Shown one piece after another: positions 43,802 to 50,790 of a stretch of DNA of 64,000 nucleotides. How positions within the stretch are numbered: position 1 is the first letter of the stretch; every line of letters begins with the position of its first letter. The stretch spans positions 718,005-782,004 of the forward strand of contig NZ_SDOZ01000002.1 in assembly GCF_004134775.1 (NCBI RefSeq). The letters are read 5' to 3'. The notes beneath the pieces were generated by a model. The model searched no databases. It worked only from the letters and a program-made list of their open reading frames with translations, and had not been told where the DNA came from. The translations under genes were made by a program, and so were the position numbers. Source of the DNA: Candidatus Borkfalkia ceftriaxoniphila. GTDB lineage: Bacteria > Bacillota > Clostridia > Christensenellales > Borkfalkiaceae.

Positions 43802-44809
43802 TTAATCTCTGGGTTTTGCCGTGCTTTCGCGCACGCACAACTGCATTTTCACGAGCCGCCTTGAAAGTTGTCCGCCCTCGATCTCGCCGAGCAGACATTC
43901 TACGATCGCGCGGGCAAACTCGTTTCTGTCGAAAGACAGGCTCGTCAGCGGAGGGTTCGTAAAATTGGACGTAATATTGTTTTCGATGCCCACCACCGAA
44001 ATATCCTGCGGTACGCGGAATCCGAATGCGCGCAGTTGCTGCAAAACGCCGTACGCCATCAAATCGGAATAGCAGATAACGGCGGTCGCGTCGGGGTACT
44101 TCCGCACGAGTTGCTGTGCCAGGAGCCTGCCTTCCTTGTCAGTCAGACTGTCCGCGCCGAATCCGTAGAGCACGGACGGCTCTTCTTCGCCCTGCTCCTT
44201 CATGAACTCGATGAACGCGTTGCGCTTTTCGTCGGGCACGTAATCTTTTTCAAATCCGTCCAGATAGACGATCTTTTTGTGCCCCAGCCCGATTAAATGT
44301 TTGACAGCCTGCTTTATCCCGCCCCCGTAGTTCACTTCCACGCGATTTACGCGCTTTTCGTCGGGCAAAAGATAATTTCCGCAGGCGATCGCGATATCGT
44401 TGTCCAGTAACTGTTCGATGTCTTCGACGCTCACTTTTCCGGGCACGCTGGCGAAATATACGCCGTCGATGCGTCGGCCGATCATCGTCTTGACATATTC
44501 TTTCAAGGGCAGTTGCCCGCTGCAAATATTGATAAAATACCCGCGCTTGACTGCTTCCCTCTCGATCGCCATGACGATCTCGCCGTACATGGAATTGGTC
44601 AGGTCGTTGGCTATGATCGTGAGAATTCGGCTGCGCTTTGTCACCATGCTGCGCGCCGCCATATCGGGCGCATATCCCAGTTCCTCCACCGCATCCATGA
44701 CCTTTTGCGTCAACTTGGGCGACACATAACGCGAGGTGTTTAAAACATACGATACCGTCGATACGGATACGCCCGCTTTTTTCGCCACTGTTGCCCGAGT
44801 TATTTTCAT
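43802..44809 (-). CDS. LacI-family transcriptional regulator of the glycan operon
   Basis: A 335-residue repressor counted from MKITRATVAKKAG at 44809; a start at 44821 or a GTG at 44827 is also possible, since GAGG lies just ahead of these. The helix-turn-helix is ATVAKKAGVSVSTVSYVLN, followed by the hinge helix and a periplasmic-binding-like sugar domain (~60-335). Its own leader carries an operator (44836-44851) identical to one upstream of the 12-gene operon, so it should repress both itself and that operon until a sugar inducer binds. It is transcribed in the same direction as the operon. Confidence 0.93.
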   Translation of the reverse strand: MKITRATVAKKAGVSVSTVSYVLNTSRYVSPKLTQKVMDAVEELGYAPDMAARSMVTKRSRILTIIANDLTNSMYGEIVMAIEREAVKRGYFINICSGQLPLKEYVKTMIGRRIDGVYFASVPGKVSVEDIEQLLDNDIAIACGNYLLPDEKRVNRVEVNYGGGIKQAVKHLIGLGHKKIVYLDGFEKDYVPDEKRNAFIEFMKEQGEEEPSVLYGFGADSLTDKEGRLLAQQLVRKYPDATAVICYSDLMAYGVLQQLRAFGFRVPQDISVVGIENNITSNFTNPPLTSLSFDRNEFARAIVECLLGEIEGGQLSRRLVKMQLCVRESTAKPRD

Positions 44810-44835
44810 CGTTTGATCCATCCTCACTATATGTC

Positions 44836-44851
44836 ATTAGACACGTGTAGT
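44836..44851. promoter_or_regulatory. LacI-type operator copy 3 (autoregulatory)
   Basis: ATTAGACACGTGTAGT, identical to 43769-43784. It lies just after the predicted transcription start (~44857, minus strand) of the lacI gene, a position suited to autorepression. Confidence 0.8.
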
Positions 44852-44863
44852 TTTTACAGTTTA

Positions 44864-44892
44864 ATGATAGCACACATTAATTTGCTTGTCAA
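44864..44892 (-). promoter_or_regulatory. Sigma-A promoter of the LacI gene
   Basis: On the minus strand TTGACA (44887-44892), 17-base spacer, TATCAT (44864-44869). Confidence 0.75.
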
Positions 44893-44925
44893 TACCTTTT
44901 TTCAATTTTGCGTAAAACAATTTTA

Positions 44926-44954
44926 TTGTCATTTCGCATGGCGTGTGATATAAT
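44926..44954 (+). promoter_or_regulatory. Sigma-A promoter of the NrdG2-type gene
   Basis: TTGTCA (44926-44931), 17-base spacer, TATAAT (44949-44954) with a TG one base upstream (extended -10). Confidence 0.75.
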
Positions 44955-44977
44955 AAACAAGGTCGGAGGTAGAACAT

Positions 44978-45661
44978 ATGATGATTTCGGGGCTGCAAAA
45001 ATTGACGCTGCTGGATTTTCCGCAAAAGGTGGCTTGCACCGTGTTTCTGGGCGGCTGCAATCTGCGCTGCCCGTTTTGTCAAAACGGCGAAATTCTGGAC
45101 GGGCGCACCGCGGGCATGACGGAAGATGATTTTTTCGCATTTCTAAAAAAACGGCAGAAAATTCTGGACGGCGTGTGTGTGTCGGGCGGCGAGCCGCTTC
45201 TGCACGAGGGGATTTTTTCCTTTATCGAAAAAATCCGAGCGCTCGGATACGCCGTAAAACTGGACACAAACGGAACTTTTCCCGTACGCCTGAAACGGCT
45301 CGTGCAGGAAAAACTGATCGATTATGTGGCGATGGACATCAAGAATTCGCCAAAAAAATATGCGCGGACGGCGGGGGCGGCAGTCGATCTTGAAAATATC
45401 AGAGAAAGCGCGGCGTTTTTGATGGAATCGGACTTCGACTACGAATTCCGCACGACCGTCGTTGCAAAGTATCACCGCGCGGAGGATTTCATCGCCATCG
45501 GAGAGTGGCTGCGCGGCGCAAAGAAGTATTTTCTGCAAAACTTCGTCGACTCCGAATTTGTTCTCGAAAAGGGACTTACCGCCTATTCCGACGAAGATCT
45601 GCAGGCCTTCAAGCAATTGCTCCTGCCCTATATACCTACAACGAAAATCCGCGGCGAATAA
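44978..45661 (+). CDS. Radical SAM anaerobic ribonucleotide reductase activase (NrdG2 type)
   Basis: A 227-residue radical SAM enzyme. The [4Fe-4S] motif CxxxCxxC reads CNLRCPFC near residue 28, preceded by KLTLLDFPQKVACTVFLGGC, typical of the NrdG2 group (TIGR02495). GGEPLL follows at ~70. These proteins generate the glycyl radical of class III ribonucleotide reductase or a related enzyme. GGAGG lies 8 bases before the ATG at 44978. The gene is monocistronic; no nrdD is in the window, so the partner is inferred. Confidence 0.85.
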   Translation: MMISGLQKLTLLDFPQKVACTVFLGGCNLRCPFCQNGEILDGRTAGMTEDDFFAFLKKRQKILDGVCVSGGEPLLHEGIFSFIEKIRALGYAVKLDTNGTFPVRLKRLVQEKLIDYVAMDIKNSPKKYARTAGAAVDLENIRESAAFLMESDFDYEFRTTVVAKYHRAEDFIAIGEWLRGAKKYFLQNFVDSEFVLEKGLTAYSDEDLQAFKQLLLPYIPTTKIRGE

Positions 45662-45694
45662 AAAAGGACGGTTCGAAAGAACCGTCCTTTTTTA
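45661..45694. terminator. Bidirectional terminator between convergent genes
   Basis: AAAAAGGACGGTTC (45661-45674), GAAA loop, GAACCGTCCTTTTT (45679-45692). It serves both the NrdG2-type gene and the convergent DUF134-NifX gene. Confidence 0.9.
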
Positions 45695-46447
45695 TTTCGA
45701 ATGACAGCCGTGCTCGCCGCAGGCGTGTCCTTCGCCGTGGCCGTGATCGTGGTGGTTGCAGCGCGCTTCCGGATCGTAGCCGAGCGTACCTAATAAATAA
45801 CTTTGCACCGCATCGTCCGCGTTTCCCTGCACGCCGCCGTACAGGCGGATGCCCGCTTCCGATAAAGCCATCTGCGCACCGCCGCCGATGCCTCCGCATA
45901 TGAGCGTATCCACGCCGTTATTCGCAAGCAATCCCGCCAAAGCGCCGTGCCCGCTGCCGTTCGCATCGAGCATGGATTCCTTTACGACGGTATTCTCCTC
46001 GATTTCGTAAACCTTAAAATGCTCGGTATGCCCGAAATGCTGAAAAATATTTCCGTCTTCATACGTTACCGCAATTTTCATACGAACCTCCGTTTTCCGA
46101 TGATTTGCATTTTGTACTCTATGACAGAAACCTCGGCAGCCGCGCCCGCATTCCGATCGGTAATATTCGCAAATCACGTAGTCGCCGCCGCCGATTTGAA
46201 GGCACTTTCCGTTGACGAGCGCGTCCGCGATCTTTTTTCGCGCCGCATCGTACACGCCCTGCACGGTCGTGCGCGATACGCACATCTGCTCGGCACATTC
46301 CTCCTGCGTGTAGTTTTCCAGATCGATGAGCCGAATGCTTTCGTACTCGTCCACCGACAAGGATATCTGCCCGCGCGGGTTTTCCGGCCCGAAATCCCGT
46401 ATATCCGGTTCGCGGCAGACGTATCGTTTTTTTTGCGGCCTCGGCAT
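45692..46447 (-). CDS. DUF134 - dinitrogenase iron-molybdenum cofactor (NifX-like) fusion
   Basis: A 251-residue two-domain protein. Residues ~1-100 are DUF134: MPRPQKKRYVCREPDIRDFGP, DEYESIRLIDLENYTQEECAEQM and the helix-turn-helix CVSRTTVQGVYDAARKKIADAL. Cysteines follow (CEYYRSECGRGCRGFC). Residues ~122-225 are a NifX/NifB-C-like domain (MKIAVTYEDGNIFQHFGHTEHFKVYEI). The tail is rich in His and Cys. Such proteins are thought to sense or carry metal or Fe-S clusters; no nitrogenase genes are present. A near-palindrome just after its promoter suggests autoregulation. Confidence 0.85.
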   Translation of the reverse strand: MPRPQKKRYVCREPDIRDFGPENPRGQISLSVDEYESIRLIDLENYTQEECAEQMCVSRTTVQGVYDAARKKIADALVNGKCLQIGGGDYVICEYYRSECGRGCRGFCHRVQNANHRKTEVRMKIAVTYEDGNIFQHFGHTEHFKVYEIEENTVVKESMLDANGSGHGALAGLLANNGVDTLICGGIGGGAQMALSEAGIRLYGGVQGNADDAVQSYLLGTLGYDPEARCNHHDHGHGEGHACGEHGCHSK

Positions 46448-46459
46448 GTTTTTACCTCA

Positions 46460-46477
46460 TTTCCGTCATATGTCGGA
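46460..46477. promoter_or_regulatory. Near-palindromic operator before the DUF134-NifX gene
   Basis: TTCCGTCATATGTCGGAA is palindromic except at one symmetric base pair. It lies between the -10 element and the ribosome binding site. The DUF134 helix-turn-helix domain is a candidate ligand (inference). Confidence 0.5.
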
Positions 46478-46479
46478 AA

Positions 46480-46508
46480 CAGTATACCACGGCAGATGCC
46501 GTTTGTCA
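46480..46508 (-). promoter_or_regulatory. Sigma-A promoter of the DUF134-NifX gene
   Basis: On the minus strand TTGACA (46503-46508), 17-base spacer, TATACT (46480-46485). Confidence 0.8.
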
Positions 46509-46524
46509 ATGAAAACGATATCGA

Positions 46525-46734
46525 TTACAGCGGAAACCGCTCTTCTATTTCGTAATCCAATCCGTTGCTTTCCGATTCCTCCCATAATTGTATGATTTCC
46601 AGACACTCGGCATATGCCGTTTTTTCGCCGTATGTAAAGCCGTCTTTTGCGGTTGATTTCAATTCTTCCAAACATTCTGTCAACATTTTTATCATATAAA
46701 TCAAAGTTGCCCGCGCGGTGAGTTTTTTCATCAT
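46525..46734 (-). CDS. Small hypothetical protein
   Basis: A 69-residue, mostly helical acidic protein (MMKKLTARATLIYMIKMLTECLEEL). The ATG at 46734 overlaps the stop of the upstream gene by 4 bases, with GAGG 7 bases before it, so the two are translated together. I do not recognise a family. Both genes are more AT-rich than their neighbours. Confidence 0.6.
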   Translation of the reverse strand: MMKKLTARATLIYMIKMLTECLEELKSTAKDGFTYGEKTAYAECLEIIQLWEESESNGLDYEIEERFPL

Positions 46735-47108
46735 ACTATTTCCTCGTTGATGATCTCTTCGTAATCGACCAACTGTAATTTGATACAACATTTATAAACT
46801 TTTTCTATAAATTTGCGTTTTTTGTCATAATATGCGTTCTTTTCCCAATGTACGTCGTGAATGATCGCGACGTCGCACCGCCCTTTTTTGATTCCGTCGA
46901 TCATACAGAGAACGTCTTCATTTGTTTCCCGCTTGCTGATTTCTTCAATAATTTTGCAAACTTCTTTGGTTTCCTGTGTGATTTCTATTTTTTGCCTGCG
47001 TTTCCCCACATAAAAAATTGCCGAGTCTTTTCCCTCGGCGACAGCCCGCGCTACGTACGGATATCTCTTCACAATCTTCTGGACTCCCCTTTTCGTCATA
47101 ATAATCAC
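46731..47108 (-). CDS. Hypothetical protein, possible regulator
   Basis: A 125-residue basic protein with a GTG start at 47106-47108 preceded by AAGGGA; an ATG three codons on is the alternative. The C-terminal half (VAIIHDVHWEKNAYYDKKRKFIEKVY) could form a helix-turn-helix like that of phage-type late regulators, but this is weak. It has a possible TATAAT at 47131-47136 (minus strand) and is coupled to the 69-residue gene. Function unknown. Confidence 0.55.
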   Translation of the reverse strand: MIIMTKRGVQKIVKRYPYVARAVAEGKDSAIFYVGKRRQKIEITQETKEVCKIIEEISKRETNEDVLCMIDGIKKGRCDVAIIHDVHWEKNAYYDKKRKFIEKVYKCCIKLQLVDYEEIINEEIV

Positions 47109-47263
47109 TTTTTCCCTTCCATACTCTATTATTATAACTGGCTGTTATCCGCATAAATTCCCAACTTTTTACGGTTTTACCGTAATATGCCATTTTTCAT
47201 TACAAAATATATTTGTATTATAATATATAATTATATATTTTACAATATATTTTATAAATAAAT

Positions 47264-47294
47264 TAAAAAACCCTCTCCGATATATTCGGAGAGG
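47264..47294 (-). terminator. Intrinsic terminator after the fructokinase gene
   Basis: On the minus strand CCTCTCCGA, loop ATATA, TCGGAGAGG, then six T (plus-strand A run 47265-47270). It ends the fructan operon. The ~110 bases beyond it, up to the promoter of the next gene, are very AT-rich and show no gene. Confidence 0.88.
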
Positions 47295-47317
47295 TTCGCT
47301 TACTGTAATATTCATAA

Positions 47318-48280
47318 CTAAATTTGCGAAAAAGGCAATGTTTCCGCCAGCAATTCCATTTGGGCAAGGGGCGGTAATATTGCAATCGCGCCGTATTGCA
47401 GCGTCGTATAACCCGCGGCGACGTTGGCGAGCCTTGCCGAACGCACGACGTTTTCCGCAGTGAAGCCGCGCCTGTCCAATCCCGCCAAAAAAGCCGCGTA
47501 GAAAGCGTCGCCCGCGCCCGTGGTATCGACGGGCGTAATCTTTTGCGCCTCGATCAAATAAACCTTTTCGCGGAAACAGACGGCGCAGCCCCGCGCGCCC
47601 AGCGTGAGCGCGACCACTTTATCGGCTTTATCGCACAATTTTCGCAGATACCTCGCATACCAATGTTCCCCGCGCGCGCATTCAGCCGCGCCGCATAAAA
47701 AAACAAGTTCCTCTTCGCTGACCTTTACGATATCCGCGCGCCGTACATAATTCAAAAACATTTCGCGCGCAGCGTCGGTATATCCGAACAGATCGTCTCT
47801 GAAATTCACGTCGAAACTGATTTTTTTGCCTTGTTGCGCAGCGGCGGCAAACGCCCTTTCGCACACCGTTCGCCCTTGCGGTTCGCTGAGCATCAAAGAT
47901 CCGATATGCACGATGTCGGCGCGCGAAAGGCTGCTTTCGAAATCGTCCTCGATGAGATAGTCGGCGGTCTGTTTTCTCGCGAAACAGAAACTGCGCTCGC
48001 CGCCGGCATCGATCTCGACGAATGCGAGCGTGGTGTTGTGGCTCGGATCTGTTTCAATATTCAGAAATTCAAAGTGTTTTTCGCGCGCGAATGCGCGCAA
48101 AAATTTTCCCGTCAGGTCGTCGCCCACGCGTCCGATAAATCCGCAGGCGCCGTCTACGGCCTTGACGCCGCATGCTACGTTAAAGGGCGCGCCGCCCGCG
48201 TGGCGGGTATATACGACGGCGCCGTCCCGCGCAGTACTGCCGATAAGGTCTGCCAAAATTTCGCCGATGCAGAGTACCAT
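47318..48280 (-). CDS. PfkB-family fructokinase
   Basis: A 320-residue ribokinase-fold sugar kinase. It begins MVLCIGEILADLIG and has GGAPFNVACGV (substrate-side glycines) near 30 and the C-terminal signature DTTGAGDAFYAAFLAGL near 250, whose last Asp is the catalytic base. Fructose to fructose-6-phosphate is the best assignment because the gene ends an operon of GH32 fructan enzymes. It lies 11 bases after the URO-D-like gene. Confidence 0.88.
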   Translation of the reverse strand: MVLCIGEILADLIGSTARDGAVVYTRHAGGAPFNVACGVKAVDGACGFIGRVGDDLTGKFLRAFAREKHFEFLNIETDPSHNTTLAFVEIDAGGERSFCFARKQTADYLIEDDFESSLSRADIVHIGSLMLSEPQGRTVCERAFAAAAQQGKKISFDVNFRDDLFGYTDAAREMFLNYVRRADIVKVSEEELVFLCGAAECARGEHWYARYLRKLCDKADKVVALTLGARGCAVCFREKVYLIEAQKITPVDTTGAGDAFYAAFLAGLDRRGFTAENVVRSARLANVAAGYTTLQYGAIAILPPLAQMELLAETLPFSQI

Positions 48281-48291
48281 ATACGTCCGCC

Positions 48292-49530
48292 TTATTTGCC
48301 GAAAGACCGTACGGTCCCGAACATGGTTATGATATTTTGCGGAGGCACATTCGCGAGAATGTTATGCACGTGCTGAAAAATGAATCCGCTCCCCTCGTAA
48401 AAAATACGCACGTTTTTTTCGACGTGTTCTGCGACCTGCTGCGGACTCGCGGACATACATACGTTGGAATCGCATCCGCCGCCCCAAAAGGCGATATTTT
48501 TTCCGTACGCCTCTTTCAGATGTTCGGGGCTCATGCCGCTGCAGTTGATCTGCACGGGGTTGATGCTGTCGATGCCCGCCGCGATGATATCGGGGAGCAG
48601 CCTGTCGATGCTGCCGCAGCAGTGCAAATTGGTGCGGAGGTTCGGATTATATCGCCGCACGGCGCTCCATAACTCTTTGTGGCGCGGCTGAAAAAATTCG
48701 CGGTACATGTCGGGCGAGAACTGCGGGCCGTTCTGTGTGCCCATATCGTCTCCGAAACCGATCACGTCCACATAGTCGCCTACGGCGTCTATGAATTTTT
48801 TCAGGTTCACGCGGTGCATTTCCATGAGCCTGTCTAAAAAGGTGTGCACGCGATCGGGGTTGAGCGCCATTTCGCACATGATATTGTCGATTTTGAAGGC
48901 AAACTGGCTCATTTCCACCAGATTGCCGCCGAAGATCGCGTAGATCGCTTTGTCCGTGCTCCCGCGCAGTTCTTTCGCGTCCTCGCGCATCTGCGCGAGC
49001 CCCGCCTCGTCAAAGCCCGCGGGCGCGGGCGGCACGCCGAGTTTCCACCACAGAATGTGTTCGAGATTGTATAAGATATCCTCGAACGTATCGTCGTCGG
49101 AGTCGGCGTAAGGGAAATACGTCTGTTCGAAATACAGACAGCCCTTTCTCTTGATACAGATCATTTTGCCGTTCGCGCCGTATACGGCGTCGCCGTCGCT
49201 CTGCCGCACCACGTCGATGAAGGCGGGGATCTTGCAGGGCGTGCCGTCTTCCAGCGTCCAGTCCTTCCAGTATGCGGGCCGTTTCAGATAGATCTGCCCC
49301 AACTGCACCACGTCGGTGGGGATCTTTTCGTACACGTCGTCCTCGATCAGCACCAACTGCTGTATAAAATCGTAGATATACAGTTTAGAAGGCGGCAATC
49401 CCAGCGCTTTTCTCAGTTCGATATAACTCTGCACGGAAATACCGCTCGAACGGTGACCGCCGAAATCCACGGGCACTCTGTCCGTGTCCTTATGATCCAG
49501 CGCGTTTAAAATGCGTTCTCTGCCTGTCAT
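48292..49530 (-). CDS. URO-D-family protein in the fructan operon
   Basis: A 412-residue cytoplasmic protein; the ATG at 49530 shares a base with the preceding stop (TGATG) and has GGAGA upstream. It begins MTGRERILNALDHKDTDRVP, typical of the uroporphyrinogen decarboxylase-like family that includes the methyltransferases MtaA and MtbA. NLHCCGSIDRLLPDII holds a His-x-Cys pair and FWGGGCDSN a further Cys, resembling a zinc-thiolate site, although most relatives known to me have Ile at that last Cys. Haem synthesis is unlikely here. A role in removing a methyl group from a sugar is possible but unproven. Confidence 0.72.
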   Translation of the reverse strand: MTGRERILNALDHKDTDRVPVDFGGHRSSGISVQSYIELRKALGLPPSKLYIYDFIQQLVLIEDDVYEKIPTDVVQLGQIYLKRPAYWKDWTLEDGTPCKIPAFIDVVRQSDGDAVYGANGKMICIKRKGCLYFEQTYFPYADSDDDTFEDILYNLEHILWWKLGVPPAPAGFDEAGLAQMREDAKELRGSTDKAIYAIFGGNLVEMSQFAFKIDNIMCEMALNPDRVHTFLDRLMEMHRVNLKKFIDAVGDYVDVIGFGDDMGTQNGPQFSPDMYREFFQPRHKELWSAVRRYNPNLRTNLHCCGSIDRLLPDIIAAGIDSINPVQINCSGMSPEHLKEAYGKNIAFWGGGCDSNVCMSASPQQVAEHVEKNVRIFYEGSGFIFQHVHNILANVPPQNIITMFGTVRSFGK

Positions 49531-50780
49531 CACTTTATTCTCCAAATCGTACTTTCGTTTTTGGTTTCGACGGCTTTTACCTTTCCTTTGAATGTATAGC
49601 AGCCGACGAAATAATCGTCCAGATACACCTCGCAGAGGGTATTCCGATACAAGACTTTCACACGCTTTTCGGGAACGCAAATCTCCTTGCAGATGTCTTC
49701 CGCCACCACGCCGTTTTCGCAGATCCGCAGCCCGCAGGACGCGAAATCGAAATGAAATCTCACCTCTTCGGTTTCCGTTTGAAAAGCAATGTCGTCCGCA
49801 AGGTATTCGAGTACGAACCCGTTTTCCAAATCGTAATCGGAGATCTTCTCTCCTTTCATCGTTTCGTTGAGCGCCGCCCATTTGAGGCGCAGGGTATCTT
49901 CCTTGTCAAACTCTATGGCTTTGAGAGGCGCCGCCATCGTCGTATTGCGCCCGAATTCGTTGGTTTCGCGCAAAAGGACGTGATGATTGACGTACTTTTC
50001 GCCGTTTACGTCTACAATGCGCATAAAATACGCGTGCATAAAGGACTGATTGGAAAGGAGCGCGAAATTTTTTTTCTGCGGCTTATATTCTCCGTTCGCG
50101 CGCTCACTCACCATCACGCTCATGCCGTAAGGATACAGGTAAGTGCCCGTCAGCATATAATATTTCCCGTTGTGCACGCATACCGCGCCCGCTTCGATCC
50201 CGTCCCTGATATCGCGCCCGCCGAAAGAAAATTTCGGGGGCTTTTGCGCCGTCCAGCGCAGCCCGTCGCGGCTTACGGCATAGCCGCAGCCCGCGTATTC
50301 TTTGGGCGCGGCGGTGAAAAACCCCTCGTAGCCCTCTTTCGTACGGTGCGGATAAATGCAGTCCCAACGGCCGCCGTCCTCTTCATAACGGACGTAATAA
50401 TTCTCGTCTACGGGAAAAACGAGATCTTCGCCCGCTTTTTCCCAATGGATCAGATCTTTGCTTGTCGCGAAAAAAATATTCTGATATCGTTTGCCCGTTC
50501 CCTCTTCTTCGCGCCATTCCGAATAATTGCAGATAAACGTGCCGTCCTTCTCGAACGCGGGGCTTTTCCACACGGCGCCCGTGCCGAGATAGATCACCAT
50601 TTTATCCGACGCGGCGATGCATTGTCCGCAGTCGGTATAATGCACGCCGTCGTCGCTCACCGCCACGCCGAACCCTTCGCCGCCCGAATTGTTCGTAATG
50701 AGATAATAAAGATAGTATTTATTTTCGTAAAAATACATCCAGGTATCCCAGGTGATATTGTCTTTGCATTGAAAAATCAT
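49530..50780 (-). CDS. GH32/GH43-like five-bladed propeller protein
   Basis: A 416-residue cytoplasmic protein. Repeated blade text (TWMYFYENKYYLYYLITNN; EKDGTFICNYSEW; HNGKYYMLTGTYLY) marks a five-bladed propeller related to clan GH-J/F. A C-terminal beta-sandwich (VLYRNTLCEVYLDDYFVGCY) resembles that of GH32. The usual NDPNG nucleophile motif is replaced (ITWDTW), so either the nucleophile is the Asp in WDTW or the enzyme differs from standard invertases. It lies 10 bases after the GH32 lipoprotein gene. Confidence 0.65.
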   Translation of the reverse strand: MIFQCKDNITWDTWMYFYENKYYLYYLITNNSGGEGFGVAVSDDGVHYTDCGQCIAASDKMVIYLGTGAVWKSPAFEKDGTFICNYSEWREEEGTGKRYQNIFFATSKDLIHWEKAGEDLVFPVDENYYVRYEEDGGRWDCIYPHRTKEGYEGFFTAAPKEYAGCGYAVSRDGLRWTAQKPPKFSFGGRDIRDGIEAGAVCVHNGKYYMLTGTYLYPYGMSVMVSERANGEYKPQKKNFALLSNQSFMHAYFMRIVDVNGEKYVNHHVLLRETNEFGRNTTMAAPLKAIEFDKEDTLRLKWAALNETMKGEKISDYDLENGFVLEYLADDIAFQTETEEVRFHFDFASCGLRICENGVVAEDICKEICVPEKRVKVLYRNTLCEVYLDDYFVGCYTFKGKVKAVETKNESTIWRIK

Positions 50781-50790
50781 ATCCTGCCTC

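Noticed and set aside
45692..46447. Nitrogenase-related locus
   Set aside because: Only the NifX-like domain is present, fused to DUF134; no nifHDK or other nif genes occur, and such proteins are common in non-fixing anaerobes.
25315..49530. Reading the two URO-D-like genes as haem biosynthesis (hemE)
   Set aside because: Both are embedded in sugar operons with coupled translation, no other haem genes are nearby, and their text fits the non-HemE branches of the superfamily better.
49531..49881. N-terminal extension of the URO-D-like protein in the fructan operon
   Set aside because: It lies over the preceding propeller gene; the family N-terminus begins at the ATG at 49530.
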